Shown here: piece by piece, positions 18,620-26,669 of the stretch
Position numbering within the stretch: position 1 is the stretch's first letter
Layout of the letters: every line of letters begins with the position of its first letter
DNA from: NAT127 sp041655035
Lineage (GTDB): Bacteria; Pseudomonadota; Gammaproteobacteria; Pseudomonadales; Porticoccaceae
Assembly (NCBI GenBank): GCA_041655035.1
Contig: JBAZCN010000004.1
Location: forward strand, 6,628-70,627
DNA: 64,000 bases
Direction: 5' to 3'
Notes under the pieces: generated by a model
Told to the model about the DNA's origin: nothing
The model's database searches: none
What the model saw: the letters and a program-made list of their open reading frames with translations, nothing else
Position numbers and translations under genes: made by a program

Positions 18620-18963
18620 ATTACTACATCTGAGCCGATTGCCGTCGAGTTGCCGATACCGCCTGCAATCCACGGCAGGTGGCTGCCGTGCACCTGACTG
18701 ACCGGGATCAAGTCCCCGGCCTTGCCAACCTGTGATGATATCCCTCGCTCAAGGCGGTAATTGGCGGCCATCGCCGGGCTGACGGGTAAGCAGCAGTTGC
18801 TCAGCACACCCAGGCAGTGGGCGTTCCGGCAAGGGCCATTCACTGTTTTTTCACGCCCAGCGCGACGGGGAACGTGACAAAACCGGTCTCTCCGTCCACG
18901 CTTATCTCAAGCGGACTCGACTGAAAACGCAAAATAGTTCCCCCAAGTCATCAGGAGAATGAA
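18620..18963 (+). other. Intergenic stretch without a recognisable gene
   Basis: About 340 bases between pgsA and the stress-protein gene. I see no gene, tRNA or clear terminator here. E. coli has tRNA-Gly, tRNA-Cys and tRNA-Leu after pgsA; the Gly gene is not visible. The last 60 bases are A-rich relative to the surroundings and end in an AGGAGA ribosome site at 18953-18958, so the promoter of the next gene probably lies here. Confidence 0.5.
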
Positions 18964-19845
18964 ATGCAGGACTTCAAACGTATCGTTTTTGCCACGGACT
19001 TTTCGGAAGCGTCGAAGCAAGCGCTCGATTTCGCGCTGAGGATCGCCAGGCACCACCAGGCTGAATTGCATATTCTCCATGTCAAGGTGGCGCCGCATCC
19101 CGGTTATATGACGTTCGGCTCGCCGGAACTGGTTGCGGAGATCGCAAGCGCCCAGGATATGTATGCCGATGAATTGCTCGAGGAACTGGTGCCGGAGGGC
19201 TATGGGGCCAGGGTCGTGCTCGCCACCGAGCGCAACATCGGCGCCGCCCAGGGCATCTCCGACTACGCCGACAGGCAGGGGAGCGACCTGATCATTGTCG
19301 GCAGCCATGGCTATTCGGGCTTCGAGAAGGTGATTCTGGGCTCGGAAGCTCTCAAGCTGCTGCGCCTGGCCAATGTGCCGTTGCTGATCGTCAAGAGCGG
19401 CATCGATGGCGAGCAGGGCGGAACCATTCCCTTCAGCCGCCTGCTGGCGCCGGTCGACCTTTCTCCCGCCTCGCAGGCGATGCTGCGCCAGGCGGACGCG
19501 CTGGCCGAGCGCTACGGGGCGGAACTGGTGGTGATGCACTCGCTGGACATGGTCACCCCCACCCATTATTCGTTCATGCAGTCCATCGTCAAGCTGCCCC
19601 AGGCCAGGCAGGAACTGGGCGGTTTCGTCGCTGAGGCGGCATTGCGGACAAAGCCGAAGGAAGTGATCACCGAGGCGCCCGCGGCGCAGGGAATCGCCGA
19701 CACCGCGACGAACATGGGCGCCGACCTGATCGTGATATCCCGAACCGGCCTGAGCGGCTGGCGGCGCTTCTGGGTAGGCAGCGTGACCGAGCGGGTACTG
19801 AACATCACCAGCTGTCCGGTGCTGGTATTGCCTACGGCGGGATAG
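18964..19845 (+). CDS. Universal stress protein, tandem UspA domains
   Basis: A 293-residue protein made of two Usp domains. Domain 1 (residues 1-145) begins FKRIVFATDFSEAS and ends in the ATP-loop-like IIVGSHGYSGFEKVILGSEALKLL; domain 2 (about 155-293) begins FSRLLAPVDLSPAS and ends LIVISRTGLSGWRRFWVGSVTERVL. The G-2x-G-9x-G(S/T) nucleotide loop is recognisable in both, so ATP binding is likely. Cytoplasmic; relatives respond to starvation and oxidative stress. A single gene with its own ribosome site, not in an operon. Confidence 0.92.
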   Translation: MQDFKRIVFATDFSEASKQALDFALRIARHHQAELHILHVKVAPHPGYMTFGSPELVAEIASAQDMYADELLEELVPEGYGARVVLATERNIGAAQGISDYADRQGSDLIIVGSHGYSGFEKVILGSEALKLLRLANVPLLIVKSGIDGEQGGTIPFSRLLAPVDLSPASQAMLRQADALAERYGAELVVMHSLDMVTPTHYSFMQSIVKLPQARQELGGFVAEAALRTKPKEVITEAPAAQGIADTATNMGADLIVISRTGLSGWRRFWVGSVTERVLNITSCPVLVLPTAG

Positions 19846-19897
19846 ACGGGGCCGGGGCCCCGCGCATGGCGGATCCTGGTGGAGCGATCGGGGAAAT

Positions 19898-19971
19898 TGG
19901 AGGCGCGGGTCGGAATCGAACCGGCGTAAACGGAGTTGCAGTCCGCTGCATAACCACTCTGCTACCGCGCC
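19898..19971 (-). tRNA. tRNA-Cys (GCA)
   Basis: Minus-strand tRNA of 74 nt including an encoded CCA (TGG at 19898-19900). The acceptor arms GGCGCGG and CCGCGCC pair (19965-19971 with 19902-19908). The anticodon loop reads CTGCAAC, giving GCA for cysteine, and the T-loop GTTCGATTC is present. In E. coli the equivalent gene also lies near pgsA next to tRNA-Leu(UAA), but here it points the opposite way. Confidence 0.93.
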
Positions 19972-20024
19972 TTGAAAGGGTCCGGGCTTGCCCGGGTCGC
20001 CACGGCATCCGCGGCGAGGTGTGT

Positions 20025-20052
20025 ATTCTATGGATTACCGCTGGGGAATCAA
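20025..20052 (-). promoter_or_regulatory. Sigma70-type promoter for tRNA-Cys
   Basis: Read on the minus strand: -35 TTGATT (20047-20052), 16-base spacer, -10 TAGAAT (20025-20030). It lies about 55 bases before the mature 5' end of tRNA-Cys. The leader between them contains a short GC-rich hairpin. Confidence 0.5.
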
Positions 20053-20145
20053 GCCCATTTGTCGATATCGGCGGATTTGGCGCGGCCGCAAGTGGCCGCT
20101 GCCGGCGGCTGGGGAGAGGGCATCGGCGCTGCCGGCAGGTTTGAA

Positions 20146-20174
20146 TTGAATCGCGGCCGGCTTGCCGGTAGTAT
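20146..20174 (+). promoter_or_regulatory. Sigma70-type promoter for tRNA-Leu
   Basis: -35 TTGAAT (20146-20151), 17-base spacer, -10 TAGTAT (20169-20174). The tRNA begins at 20190, so the leader would be about 9 bases. The position and spacing fit a tRNA promoter. Confidence 0.5.
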
Positions 20175-20189
20175 TCGCCATCCCCTCAC

Positions 20190-20517
20190 GCCCGAGTGGT
20201 GAAACTGGTAGACACAAGGGACTTAAACAATTTGAGCCCTCCAGGGGAAACCCTGGAGGTGAAGCCCGTCAAACTCGGCGAAAGCCCTGGATGCGCCAAA
20301 CGTCCGAGCCAACGCCGAGCCAAGCCCTGGATGCTGTGTTCGGGGAAGGTGTAGAGAGCAGACGGCGGGCACCTACGGCAACGCGTTGATGCGTGGCGCT
20401 AGGGTGAAGGCGTGCTCCAGACCACGAACAGCGCAAGCGCTGGCGGCGAAAGCCGAAGTGGTACGAAAATCCCTCGACCTCACGGTCGTGCCGGTTCGAT
20501 TCCGGCCTCGGGCACCA
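20190..20517 (+). tRNA. tRNA-Leu (UAA) interrupted by a group I intron
   Basis: The 5' exon is 20190-20224 and the 3' exon 20466-20517. Joined, they form an 87-nt class II tRNA with acceptor arms GCCCGAG/CTCGGGC, A discriminator, encoded CCA (20515-20517), a T-loop GTTCGATTC and a long variable arm. The anticodon stem GGGA/TCCC closes the loop CTTAAAA, so the anticodon is TAA (leucine). The exon sequence closely matches E. coli leuZ, which occupies the same neighbourhood. The interruption falls between U34 and A35. Confidence 0.92.
20225..20465 (+). ncRNA. Group I intron (IC3-like) in tRNA-Leu(UAA)
   Basis: A 241-nt self-splicing-type intron without an ORF. It begins AAACAATTTGAGCC, very like the start of the cyanobacterial tRNA-Leu intron, and ends in G (20465) before AAAATCCC. 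Core elements are visible. P2 is a perfect 9-bp stem with GAAA loop (20238-20259). P4 pairs CTCGGC (20274-20279) with GCCGAG (20314-20319). P5 is GGC-GAAA-GCC (20277-20286). The Q-type strand AACGCCGAGCCAAGCC lies at 20311-20326. P7 pairs GAGCA (20356-20360) with TGCTC (20413-20417). The last 5' exon base is U, as needed for the U.G splice-site pair. Splicing itself is inferred. Confidence 0.88.
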
Positions 20518-20810
20518 TATCCGCTTTCAATCCCGGCTCCCGGGCCTTCCGCGTCGGGGAGATCCGCCTGATGCCGGTCCGATCCTGTTTACGGCGACGC
20601 CGCGACCTGGATCATCACCGCTTTTACCCACCTGCCTGTCGATCCCGCTTCCTTCGCGAGCCCCGGATTGACAGCGCGATCGTGAAGATGGGCTTGATTC
20701 GCGCTCATCCGGGCCCGGCGGCGCTGCACGTTCTGCGCCTGCTGGACGAGCACCGGGTCTATCACCCGATGATTACACGGTGCTCGATCCCGAAATGACG
20801 GCGCAAACTG

Positions 20811-20833
20811 TTGTCCACAGAATCTGTGGATAA
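20811..20833. other. Inverted pair of DnaA-box-like sites in a gene-free stretch
   Basis: In the 500-base gap 20518-21021, TTGTCCACA (20811-20819) faces TGTGGATAA (20825-20833), the second being a perfect DnaA box (TTATCCACA) on the minus strand. The rest of the gap shows short open frames with no family match. A lone pair far from dnaA may titrate DnaA or control a neighbour; no gene here suggests a replication origin. Confidence 0.45.
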
Positions 20834-20950
20834 GTCTGTGGCTGGCATGTGGGTTAGCCGTACACTTGGCGATTGCGGCCAGCAAACCTGGGGGGTCCGC
20901 TGGCCTGCGGGAAAAGTGATCAGGGATACTCGCGGCCGCCATTATTGACG

Positions 20951-20982
20951 GCGTCGCGGCGCTGTTGGCATCGCCGCGACGC
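20951..20982. repeat. Perfect 11-bp inverted repeat over a promoter
   Basis: GCGTCGCGGCG (20951-20961) and CGCCGCGACGC (20972-20982) are exact inverted copies separated by 10 bases. They overlap a possible -35 TTGGCA (20965-20970) and precede a -10 GATAAT (20989-20994), spacer 18, in front of the DUF3565 gene. This looks like an operator or a transcript hairpin. Confidence 0.5.
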
Positions 20983-21021
20983 TGATGGGATAATCGCTGA
21001 CACTGCGTAACGGGGTGAGTC

Positions 21022-21258
21022 ATGCAGCAGCCGATTGTCGGTTTTCGGCAGGATGATGAAAGTCACTGGGTCGCGGTGCTGGCTTGTGGTCACAGCCAGC
21101 ACGTGCGCCACGATCCGCCCTGGCAGGATCGTTCCTGGGTCATCACTGCCGAAGGACGGCGGGGGATGCTCGGATTCCCGCTGGACTGCATTTTATGCGA
21201 CCGGATTCTGTGCGATCAGGTGTCGCGCGGCCAGCGTATATCTCCCGGGCGTCCCTGA
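21022..21258 (+). CDS. DUF3565 domain protein
   Basis: A 78-residue cytoplasmic protein of the DUF3565 family, function unknown. The N-terminal core QPIVGFRQDDESHWVAVLACGHSQHVRHDPPW and the later C-x2-C (CILCD) form a Cys/His set (C, H, H, H, C, C) that probably binds a metal. Beyond the family core the tail is unconserved. The weak upstream promoter and the 11-bp inverted repeat at 20951-20982 may control it. Confidence 0.82.
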   Translation: MQQPIVGFRQDDESHWVAVLACGHSQHVRHDPPWQDRSWVITAEGRRGMLGFPLDCILCDRILCDQVSRGQRISPGRP

Positions 21259-21302
21259 AGGGAAAGGCCTTTACACAATGGATACACAATGGACATCCAT
21301 CT

Positions 21303-22280
21303 ATGAAGTTATCGATCCTCGATCTCGCCTTTATCTCCGAGGGCGCCACGGCCGCCACGGCCCTCGCCAATACCCTTGATCTCGCCCGCTGGGCCGAACG
21401 GTGGGGCTATGAGCGTTTCTGGCTGGCGGAGCACCACAATATGGCCGGTATCGCCAGCGCCGCGACCTCGGTGGTGATCGGCCATGTCGCGGCGGGCACC
21501 AAAACCCTGCGCGTAGGCGCCGGTGGAATCATGTTGCCGAATCACTCGCCCCTGGTGATCGCCGAACAGTTCGGTACTCTGGAAACGCTGTATCCCGGGC
21601 GCATCGATCTGGGGTTGGGGCGCGCTCCGGGCAGCGACGGCTTGACGACCCAGGCGCTGCGCCGTTCGTCATCGGCGGCGGAACACTTCCCCCGTGATGT
21701 CGTGGAGCTTCAGGCCCTGTTTGGCCCGCTTCAGCCCGGGCAGAAGGTCCAGGCGGTGCCCGGCACCGGGCTCAACGTGCCGCTGTGGATCCTCGGCTCC
21801 AGTCTGTTTGGCGCCCGTCTGGCGGCGATGCTGGGCCTGCCCTATGCTTTTGCCGCGCACTTCGCTCCGGCGGCGCTGCACGATGCCCTGGATATCTACC
21901 GCCGCGAATTCAAGCCTTCGGCGCAATTGGAGCAACCCTATGCGGTGGCCGGGGTCAATGTCTTTGCCGCCGATAGCGACGCTGAGGCGAAGCGGTTGTT
22001 CACCTCGATTCAGCAACAGTTCACCAATCTGGTGAGGGGCGCGCCGGGACAGCTGGCGCCACCGATCGACGACATCGACAGTTACTGGAGCCCGCTGGAA
22101 AAGGCGCATGCCTCGTCGATGCTGAGTTGCTCCTTCGTGGGAGCGGCGGCCGGGGTAGCGGATCAGCTGCACGCCTTCCAGAGTGATACCGGCGTCGATG
22201 AAGTGATGATCGCATCGGCTATCTACGACCATGAGGCCCGATTGCACTCCTACGCGCTGCTGGCGGATCTGCTCGATTGA
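21303..22280 (+). CDS. LLM-class flavin-dependent oxidoreductase (YhbW-like)
   Basis: Luciferase-like monooxygenase of 325 residues. The start MKLSILDLAFISEG and the conserved WLAEHHNM, VGAGGIMLPNHSPLVIAEQFGTLETLYPGRIDLGLGRAPG-type region and LPYAFAAHF motif match the group containing E. coli YhbW. It should use reduced flavin from a separate reductase; the substrate is unknown. ATG 21303 is used because it puts the TIM-barrel start at residue 1; the longer open frame overlaps the preceding gene. Confidence 0.88.
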   Translation: MKLSILDLAFISEGATAATALANTLDLARWAERWGYERFWLAEHHNMAGIASAATSVVIGHVAAGTKTLRVGAGGIMLPNHSPLVIAEQFGTLETLYPGRIDLGLGRAPGSDGLTTQALRRSSSAAEHFPRDVVELQALFGPLQPGQKVQAVPGTGLNVPLWILGSSLFGARLAAMLGLPYAFAAHFAPAALHDALDIYRREFKPSAQLEQPYAVAGVNVFAADSDAEAKRLFTSIQQQFTNLVRGAPGQLAPPIDDIDSYWSPLEKAHASSMLSCSFVGAAAGVADQLHAFQSDTGVDEVMIASAIYDHEARLHSYALLADLLD

Positions 22281-22377
22281 GCGGAGGCTGAAGCCCTGCC
22301 GCCTTGTTGGCTGGCAGGGCAGGGGCTAGACTCAGTGATAGAGGCCAGCATCCGCTGCCTTTACCGGGGAGAGACTC

Positions 22378-22758
22378 ATGAACAGGATGACCGCTACGTG
22401 GTTGCTGATGGGCAGCCTGGCAGGATTGCCGGCATTCGCCGCCGAAGTGCAGACGGAGTGGATTACTCCCCGCGAAGGATTTACCGAATCCGGTGTCGGT
22501 GCGAGAATCAAAAGTATCGAGGCCCTGCCCGCCGATGAGGGACAGCGGGTCACCATCGAAATCCCCCGCAGTGCGGTGGCGGAAGGCGAGATCGTCCAGG
22601 AAATCATTGTGACCGCCCAGCGGCCGGACAAAACCGAAAGCCCGGTGTCGGTGCGCCACGAGTGGGTGGCGGATTACGAAAATGACTACTACGGCCTGGT
22701 GCTCTATCTCGGCAGCAAGGAGCAGACGCCGTTGCGGATTTATCTGAAAAGCGAGTGA
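22378..22758 (+). CDS. Hypothetical secreted protein
   Basis: A 126-residue protein with a clear signal peptide (MNRMTATWLLMGSLAGLPAFAA, cleavage after AFA) and GGGGAGAG-type ribosome site just before ATG 22378. The mature part is about 105 residues, rich in charged residues and beta-prone stretches (ITIEIPRSAV-like, SVRHEWVADYENDYYGLVLYLGS). No cysteines, no known domain that I recognise. Probably periplasmic. It converges with the large channel gene that follows. Confidence 0.65.
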   Translation: MNRMTATWLLMGSLAGLPAFAAEVQTEWITPREGFTESGVGARIKSIEALPADEGQRVTIEIPRSAVAEGEIVQEIIVTAQRPDKTESPVSVRHEWVADYENDYYGLVLYLGSKEQTPLRIYLKSE

Positions 22759-22834
22759 GCACAACCGCAACGTCTGCCGTGGCGGTGCAGCTGGTAAACC
22801 TCGGCCCCGCACAGGCGAATGGGCCGAGCGCCGC

Positions 22835-25800
22835 TCAGCCTTTTTTGGTGTCGTCTGGTGGCATCGCGGCCTTGCCGGAGCCGGTGGTGTTGCGGACATC
22901 GCTCCGCGTCACGGCGATGTCGATACCGTGCTCGCTGAACAGTTCGTCGATACGGCGGTTGATTTCATCGACGGCGATGGTGCGATCGCCCAGCTCGCGC
23001 ACATAGAGCCGCAACTCGTGGTCGAGTGTGGTGGTGCCGAAATTGAGGAAATAGACCATCGGTGCCGGGCTTTTGAGAATGCGCGGATTGTCGGCGGCAA
23101 TCGCCAGCAACAGCTCCCTCACCTTGTCGAGGTCCGACCCATAGGACAGGCCGACACGGATGGTGACCCGGGTAATGGTGTCGGTCAGCGACCAGTTGAC
23201 CACCTGATCGGTGACAAAGACCTTGTTGGGCACGATGATTTCCTTGCGGTCGAAATCGGTAATGGTGGTGGCCCGGATGCGGATCCGGCTCACGGTACCG
23301 GACAGGTTGCCAATGGTGACCACGTCGCCGATGCGTGCCGGGCGTTCGAAGAGAATGATCAGACCTGAAATGAAGTTGGCAAAGATTTCCTGAAGACCAA
23401 ACCCCAGCCCTACCGACAATGCTGCCACCAGCCATTGCAGCTTGTCCCAGCTGACACCCAGGGTCGACAGGGTGACGACAAACCCGACACTGAAAATAAT
23501 GTACGACAGCAGGGTGGTGGTCGCGTAGGCGCTGCCCTGGGCGAGTTTCATCCGCGACAGGACCAGCATTTCGAGCAGGCCGGGGATATTGCGGGCGAGG
23601 ATCAGCGAAACCACGATGATGGCGAGTGCGCCGAGGGCATCCTTGAGGCTTATCGGCACCAGTGTCTGGGCGTTGCTGCTGACGTATTCGTAGAGAACGA
23701 CCCGGTCGAGATAGGCAAACACCGTGAAGGTGTCGGCCCACACCCAGTACAGCAGGCCGAGGAAGATGCCGAGCAGCCCGAGGCGGACCAGGCGCAGGGA
23801 TTGCTGGTTGACCTGTTCGATGTTGAGTAGCGGTTCCTCGACCATGTCCTCGCCGTCGCGCAGCGTCGTCTCGTGCTTGGCGACGATGCGCTGGTAGGCC
23901 AGCCGCTGGGCGGCGAGGGACAGGCCGCGCAGCAATACCGCTTCCACCAGCTGCCACAACACCACCATGAACAGGCTGGTGATCAGCAGGCCGGTGAGTT
24001 TCAGCGCGGTGTAGTAGTAGCCGGCAATCACCGCGATGATCAGCCCGAAGGGCAGGGCGCCGGCGATCACGCCGCCGATGCCGCGCGGCACGGAGAGCCG
24101 CTTGTCGGCGGCGCGATGCCAGAACAGGCGGGGCAGCAGCCAGGCCAGCAGGCCGAGGGCGACCAACAGCACGATGATCCCGATGACGTCGGTGTCCAGC
24201 GCCGCGGGATGGTGCTCGGCGATGGTGATGATGACGCTCAGTGGCAGCACCACGGCGCCGATGGAGACCGTCACCTTTTGCAGGTAGGCGGTGTCGTCCC
24301 GCGGCCAGCGAAAGTGGAGTTCGGCGATATTGCCGTGGGAGAGCAGGCGGTACAGGGCATGAAAGACCAGCCATGCCAGCGCCATGCGGCTCAGCGCGAT
24401 GCCCAGATAGTCGTTTCCGCCGCGGGCGTCGAGGGCCAGCGCATAGCCGCAGAGGGCGAGGAACATCGGCACTGGCAGGCACATCAGTACATTGATGGCG
24501 ATTGCCAGGGGCGTGTGCCACTGCCGGTCATGGCGCACGGAGCCAATGTTTTTCTGCAACTGGTCGAGCTGCGCGGCCAGCCAGTGACGCCGCCACGCCA
24601 GTATCGCTATCAGCACCAGCAGGGGCAAGAACACCAGGGGCACGGATTTGAGGCCGAGCCACAGATCCGCGGCGAGGGGGAACAGGGGAAGCTCCATGCC
24701 CTGGCGAACGAGTTGCGCCGGCAGGCTTGTCAGCCAGCCGGCATCGAGGGCCTTGTTGCTGGGGATCCAGAACAGTTGTTCGTCGAGCTTGATGCGCAGC
24801 TCGCTGGCGGTGGCCTGCAATTCCCTCTGCTTGAGTTGCAGGGCGATGGCTTCGGTGAGCAGGGTGTCGAACTTGCCGTCGATGCGCTCGAGCAACTCGG
24901 CGCGGGCGTCAACCAGGCCGCGCAGCGCCTGGCGGGTCTCGACGTCGGCCGGGTGCGCCGGGTCGGCGGCGAGCAGGCGGTCGACATAAACGGCGGGTTT
25001 TCTGATCGCGTCGCGTTGCTGGCTCAGGTCGAACTGGGCGAGGCGGATGTCGGCGATCCGGTCCGATAATGTGGTGTCGAGTTCGATCCTCGGCAGGGCG
25101 TTGCGCTGTTCGTGGAGGATCCGGGTCAGCAACCGGTTGCCCTGAAGCGCGTCGAGGAGTTCGTCAAGCGCCTGGTCGGCTTGCTTCAGGTTTTCCAACT
25201 GCCGGCTCAGATCGAGGTTGCGCTGGGCGAGATCGTTTAGCCCGTCGGTGGTGTCGAGCAACAGCGTGGAGAGCCTGACCATGTCGGCTCTTTCCCGGGC
25301 CAGCGGTGAGTCGCCGCCGCTGTCATCGGCGTCATGGCGCAGATCGGCGACGATCTTCTCCGATTCGACGCGCTGCTGGCGATTGACCAACGCCTGGAGG
25401 CTGTGAATCTCGTCCTCGATACGGTCGATCTGTTCATTGAGCAGCGCCCGCTGGGCCTGCCCGAGGTTTTGCAACAGACTGTTGCCCGCCAGTTCCTGGC
25501 GCAGCAGCGAGGTGCGTTTTGTCAGTGCCAGCACCTCGGCGTCAAGGGCCTTGCGCTGTTCGGCGCCGAGTCCTCTGCCGGTGTCGAGCTGAGTGGTGAT
25601 CTCCGCGGTGCGGAGCTGGTTGGCGCTGATCTCCTCCGGGTTGCGCTCCGGGCGGGCCCGGATGCTGGCCAGCATCCCGTTGACCTCAGCCAGATCCTGT
25701 TGCCATTGATCGCGCTGTGCGATGCGTTCGGCGAGGACTCGTTCGAGGGTATCGAGATTGGAGTTGCCGTAATGGCTGGCGATATCCGCCGGCGGCCCAT

Positions 25801-26098
25801 CCTTGAGCCCGGCCAGGCTGTTTTCCGCCTCAGAGATGGCGGCGGGCGCTTGATCGAGGCGTTTCTTCAGTGCCTCCAGTTGCACGGTCAGGCGCTCTGC
25901 CTCGCGAATATGGACGAGCGCGCTTTCCAGGGCTTGCCGTGCCGCCTGGTGCTGCCCTTCGGGCAGCTGCCGGTCATCGAGCGCGCTGAGCTGCTGCTCG
26001 ATGTCGTCGGCCGAGTCGGGCGCCGACGTCTCGGCTTGGGCCTCGAACAGTGGCAAAACCAGTAGCAGGGAGAACAGCAGCGGGCGTAATACTCTCAT
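22835..26098 (-). CDS. Large MscS-family mechanosensitive channel (MscK/MscM type)
   Basis: A 1087-residue inner-membrane protein with signal peptide (LLFSLLLVLPLFEAQAE), a long periplasmic coiled-coil part (about residues 25-480, many QL/AL heptads), about eight membrane helices, and a C-terminal MscS pore and beta domain. The pore-lining helix reads LQWLVAALSVGLGFGLQEIFANFISGLIILFERP. The Gly/Ala-rich segment, FERP and the downstream IGDVVTIGNLSGTVSRIRIRATTI are diagnostic. Length and layout match E. coli MscK (YbaL-unrelated KefA) or MscM (YjeP). It releases solutes on hypo-osmotic shock. Confidence 0.92.
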   Translation of the reverse strand: MRVLRPLLFSLLLVLPLFEAQAETSAPDSADDIEQQLSALDDRQLPEGQHQAARQALESALVHIREAERLTVQLEALKKRLDQAPAAISEAENSLAGLKDGPPADIASHYGNSNLDTLERVLAERIAQRDQWQQDLAEVNGMLASIRARPERNPEEISANQLRTAEITTQLDTGRGLGAEQRKALDAEVLALTKRTSLLRQELAGNSLLQNLGQAQRALLNEQIDRIEDEIHSLQALVNRQQRVESEKIVADLRHDADDSGGDSPLARERADMVRLSTLLLDTTDGLNDLAQRNLDLSRQLENLKQADQALDELLDALQGNRLLTRILHEQRNALPRIELDTTLSDRIADIRLAQFDLSQQRDAIRKPAVYVDRLLAADPAHPADVETRQALRGLVDARAELLERIDGKFDTLLTEAIALQLKQRELQATASELRIKLDEQLFWIPSNKALDAGWLTSLPAQLVRQGMELPLFPLAADLWLGLKSVPLVFLPLLVLIAILAWRRHWLAAQLDQLQKNIGSVRHDRQWHTPLAIAINVLMCLPVPMFLALCGYALALDARGGNDYLGIALSRMALAWLVFHALYRLLSHGNIAELHFRWPRDDTAYLQKVTVSIGAVVLPLSVIITIAEHHPAALDTDVIGIIVLLVALGLLAWLLPRLFWHRAADKRLSVPRGIGGVIAGALPFGLIIAVIAGYYYTALKLTGLLITSLFMVVLWQLVEAVLLRGLSLAAQRLAYQRIVAKHETTLRDGEDMVEEPLLNIEQVNQQSLRLVRLGLLGIFLGLLYWVWADTFTVFAYLDRVVLYEYVSSNAQTLVPISLKDALGALAIIVVSLILARNIPGLLEMLVLSRMKLAQGSAYATTTLLSYIIFSVGFVVTLSTLGVSWDKLQWLVAALSVGLGFGLQEIFANFISGLIILFERPARIGDVVTIGNLSGTVSRIRIRATTITDFDRKEIIVPNKVFVTDQVVNWSLTDTITRVTIRVGLSYGSDLDKVRELLLAIAADNPRILKSPAPMVYFLNFGTTTLDHELRLYVRELGDRTIAVDEINRRIDELFSEHGIDIAVTRSDVRNTTGSGKAAMPPDDTKKG

Positions 26099-26261
26099 GG
26101 CTCGGGGGTATCCGATCTGGTGTTGGTCTGTGACGATCCTGTCTGGTCCAGAGTCTGTTGGCGTTCGGGCATCATCCCTGGCGCTCTGCGAAAAGCGTCA
26201 GTCCAAAGCCCGGCAACCTTTGGATATAGGGTATTGACACATAAAAGAACATGTCATTGCC

Positions 26262-26300
26262 GCGATTCCTGCGGTGCGCTTCGTTCCTCAGCACAGCCTA
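26262..26300. repeat. Dispersed palindromic repeat, copy A
   Basis: The core GGTGCGCTTCGTTCCTCAGC (26273-26292) is followed by CACAGCCTA. Closely similar sequences recur at 43404-43480 and 62974-63045. The surrounding gap (26099-26498), upstream of the channel gene, has no other gene that I can see. Confidence 0.6.
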
Positions 26301-26458
26301 TGCTTTTTCATGTCATTTCCGAAGCGCGCTTCCATATGCCCTTTCACAGGGTCTGCCGCCGCATACCGCTTTTTGCGTGGTCGGCGAAACGTCGACAGAG
26401 CCTAGTATAGAGAAGCGATCGACAATCGGGGCGGTAATTCGCCAGTGGGGCGCCAGAC

Positions 26459-26492
26459 GGCAAAAAGCCCGGACGCAGCCGGGCTTTTTGCC
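26459..26492. terminator. Rho-independent terminator, original end of tRNA-Ser
   Basis: A perfect 14-bp stem GGCAAAAAGCCCGG / CCGGGCTTTTTGCC with a 6-base loop; T-runs on both strands. It sits just outside the left attachment repeat. Before the island inserted, it would have lain about 10 bases downstream of tRNA-Ser(UGA), so it is probably the native terminator of that gene, now 11 kb away. Confidence 0.8.
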
Positions 26493-26498
26493 GATGAT

Positions 26499-26513
26499 TT
26501 GGCGGAGGGACAG
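26499..26513. repeat. Left attachment site core (attL)
   Basis: TTGGCGGAGGGACAG, identical to 37639-37653. It is a copy of the last bases of tRNA-Ser (CCA end, discriminator, acceptor strand and three more bases) with chromosomal sequence to the left and island sequence to the right. Confidence 0.88.
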
Positions 26514-26569
26514 TCCCCCATCTTAGCGTCTCGCGGCATCGCGTAACGTCGCCCTCTTGCCAGCAACCC

Positions 26570-26582
26570 CTTGTAATACAAG
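26570..26582. repeat. Palindrome CTTGTA-A-TACAAG
   Basis: Six-base inverted arms around a single A, inside the left end of the island between attL and the integrase. A related CTTGT-N8-ACAAG lies upstream of the methyltransferase (35740-35757). It may be an operator for an island repressor. Confidence 0.4.
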
Positions 26583-26634
26583 ACTTTCTCCGCACTGATC
26601 GTCTCGGATGGTCTCGACTTATCGCGTAAGATCG

Positions 26635-26663
26635 TATAATCTTAGGCGGGTTTATAGGCGGGT
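26635..26663 (+). promoter_or_regulatory. Integrase promoter -10 box and paired AGGCGGGT site
   Basis: A perfect -10 TATAAT (26635-26640) is followed directly by AGGCGGGT at 26644-26651 and again at 26656-26663, 12 bases apart. The pair covers the expected transcription start and the ribosome site of the integrase (ATG 26670). The same pair recurs at 31487-31506 and 37576-37595. Likely integrase arm-type sites that also give self-repression. Confidence 0.6.
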
Positions 26664-26669
26664 GCGATT

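Noticed and set aside
18620..18963. Remnant of a tRNA-Gly (CCTTGCCAA resembles its anticodon loop)
   Set aside because: Flanking bases do not form the stem and no acceptor arms are present.
20412..20798. 128-residue open frame after the tRNA-Leu intron
   Set aside because: Starts inside the intron and runs through tRNA sequence; no domain.
22800..22828. Inverted repeat CTCGGCCC / GGGCCGAG as a terminator between convergent genes
   Set aside because: Long loop and no T-run on either strand; could still be a weak stop but not supported.
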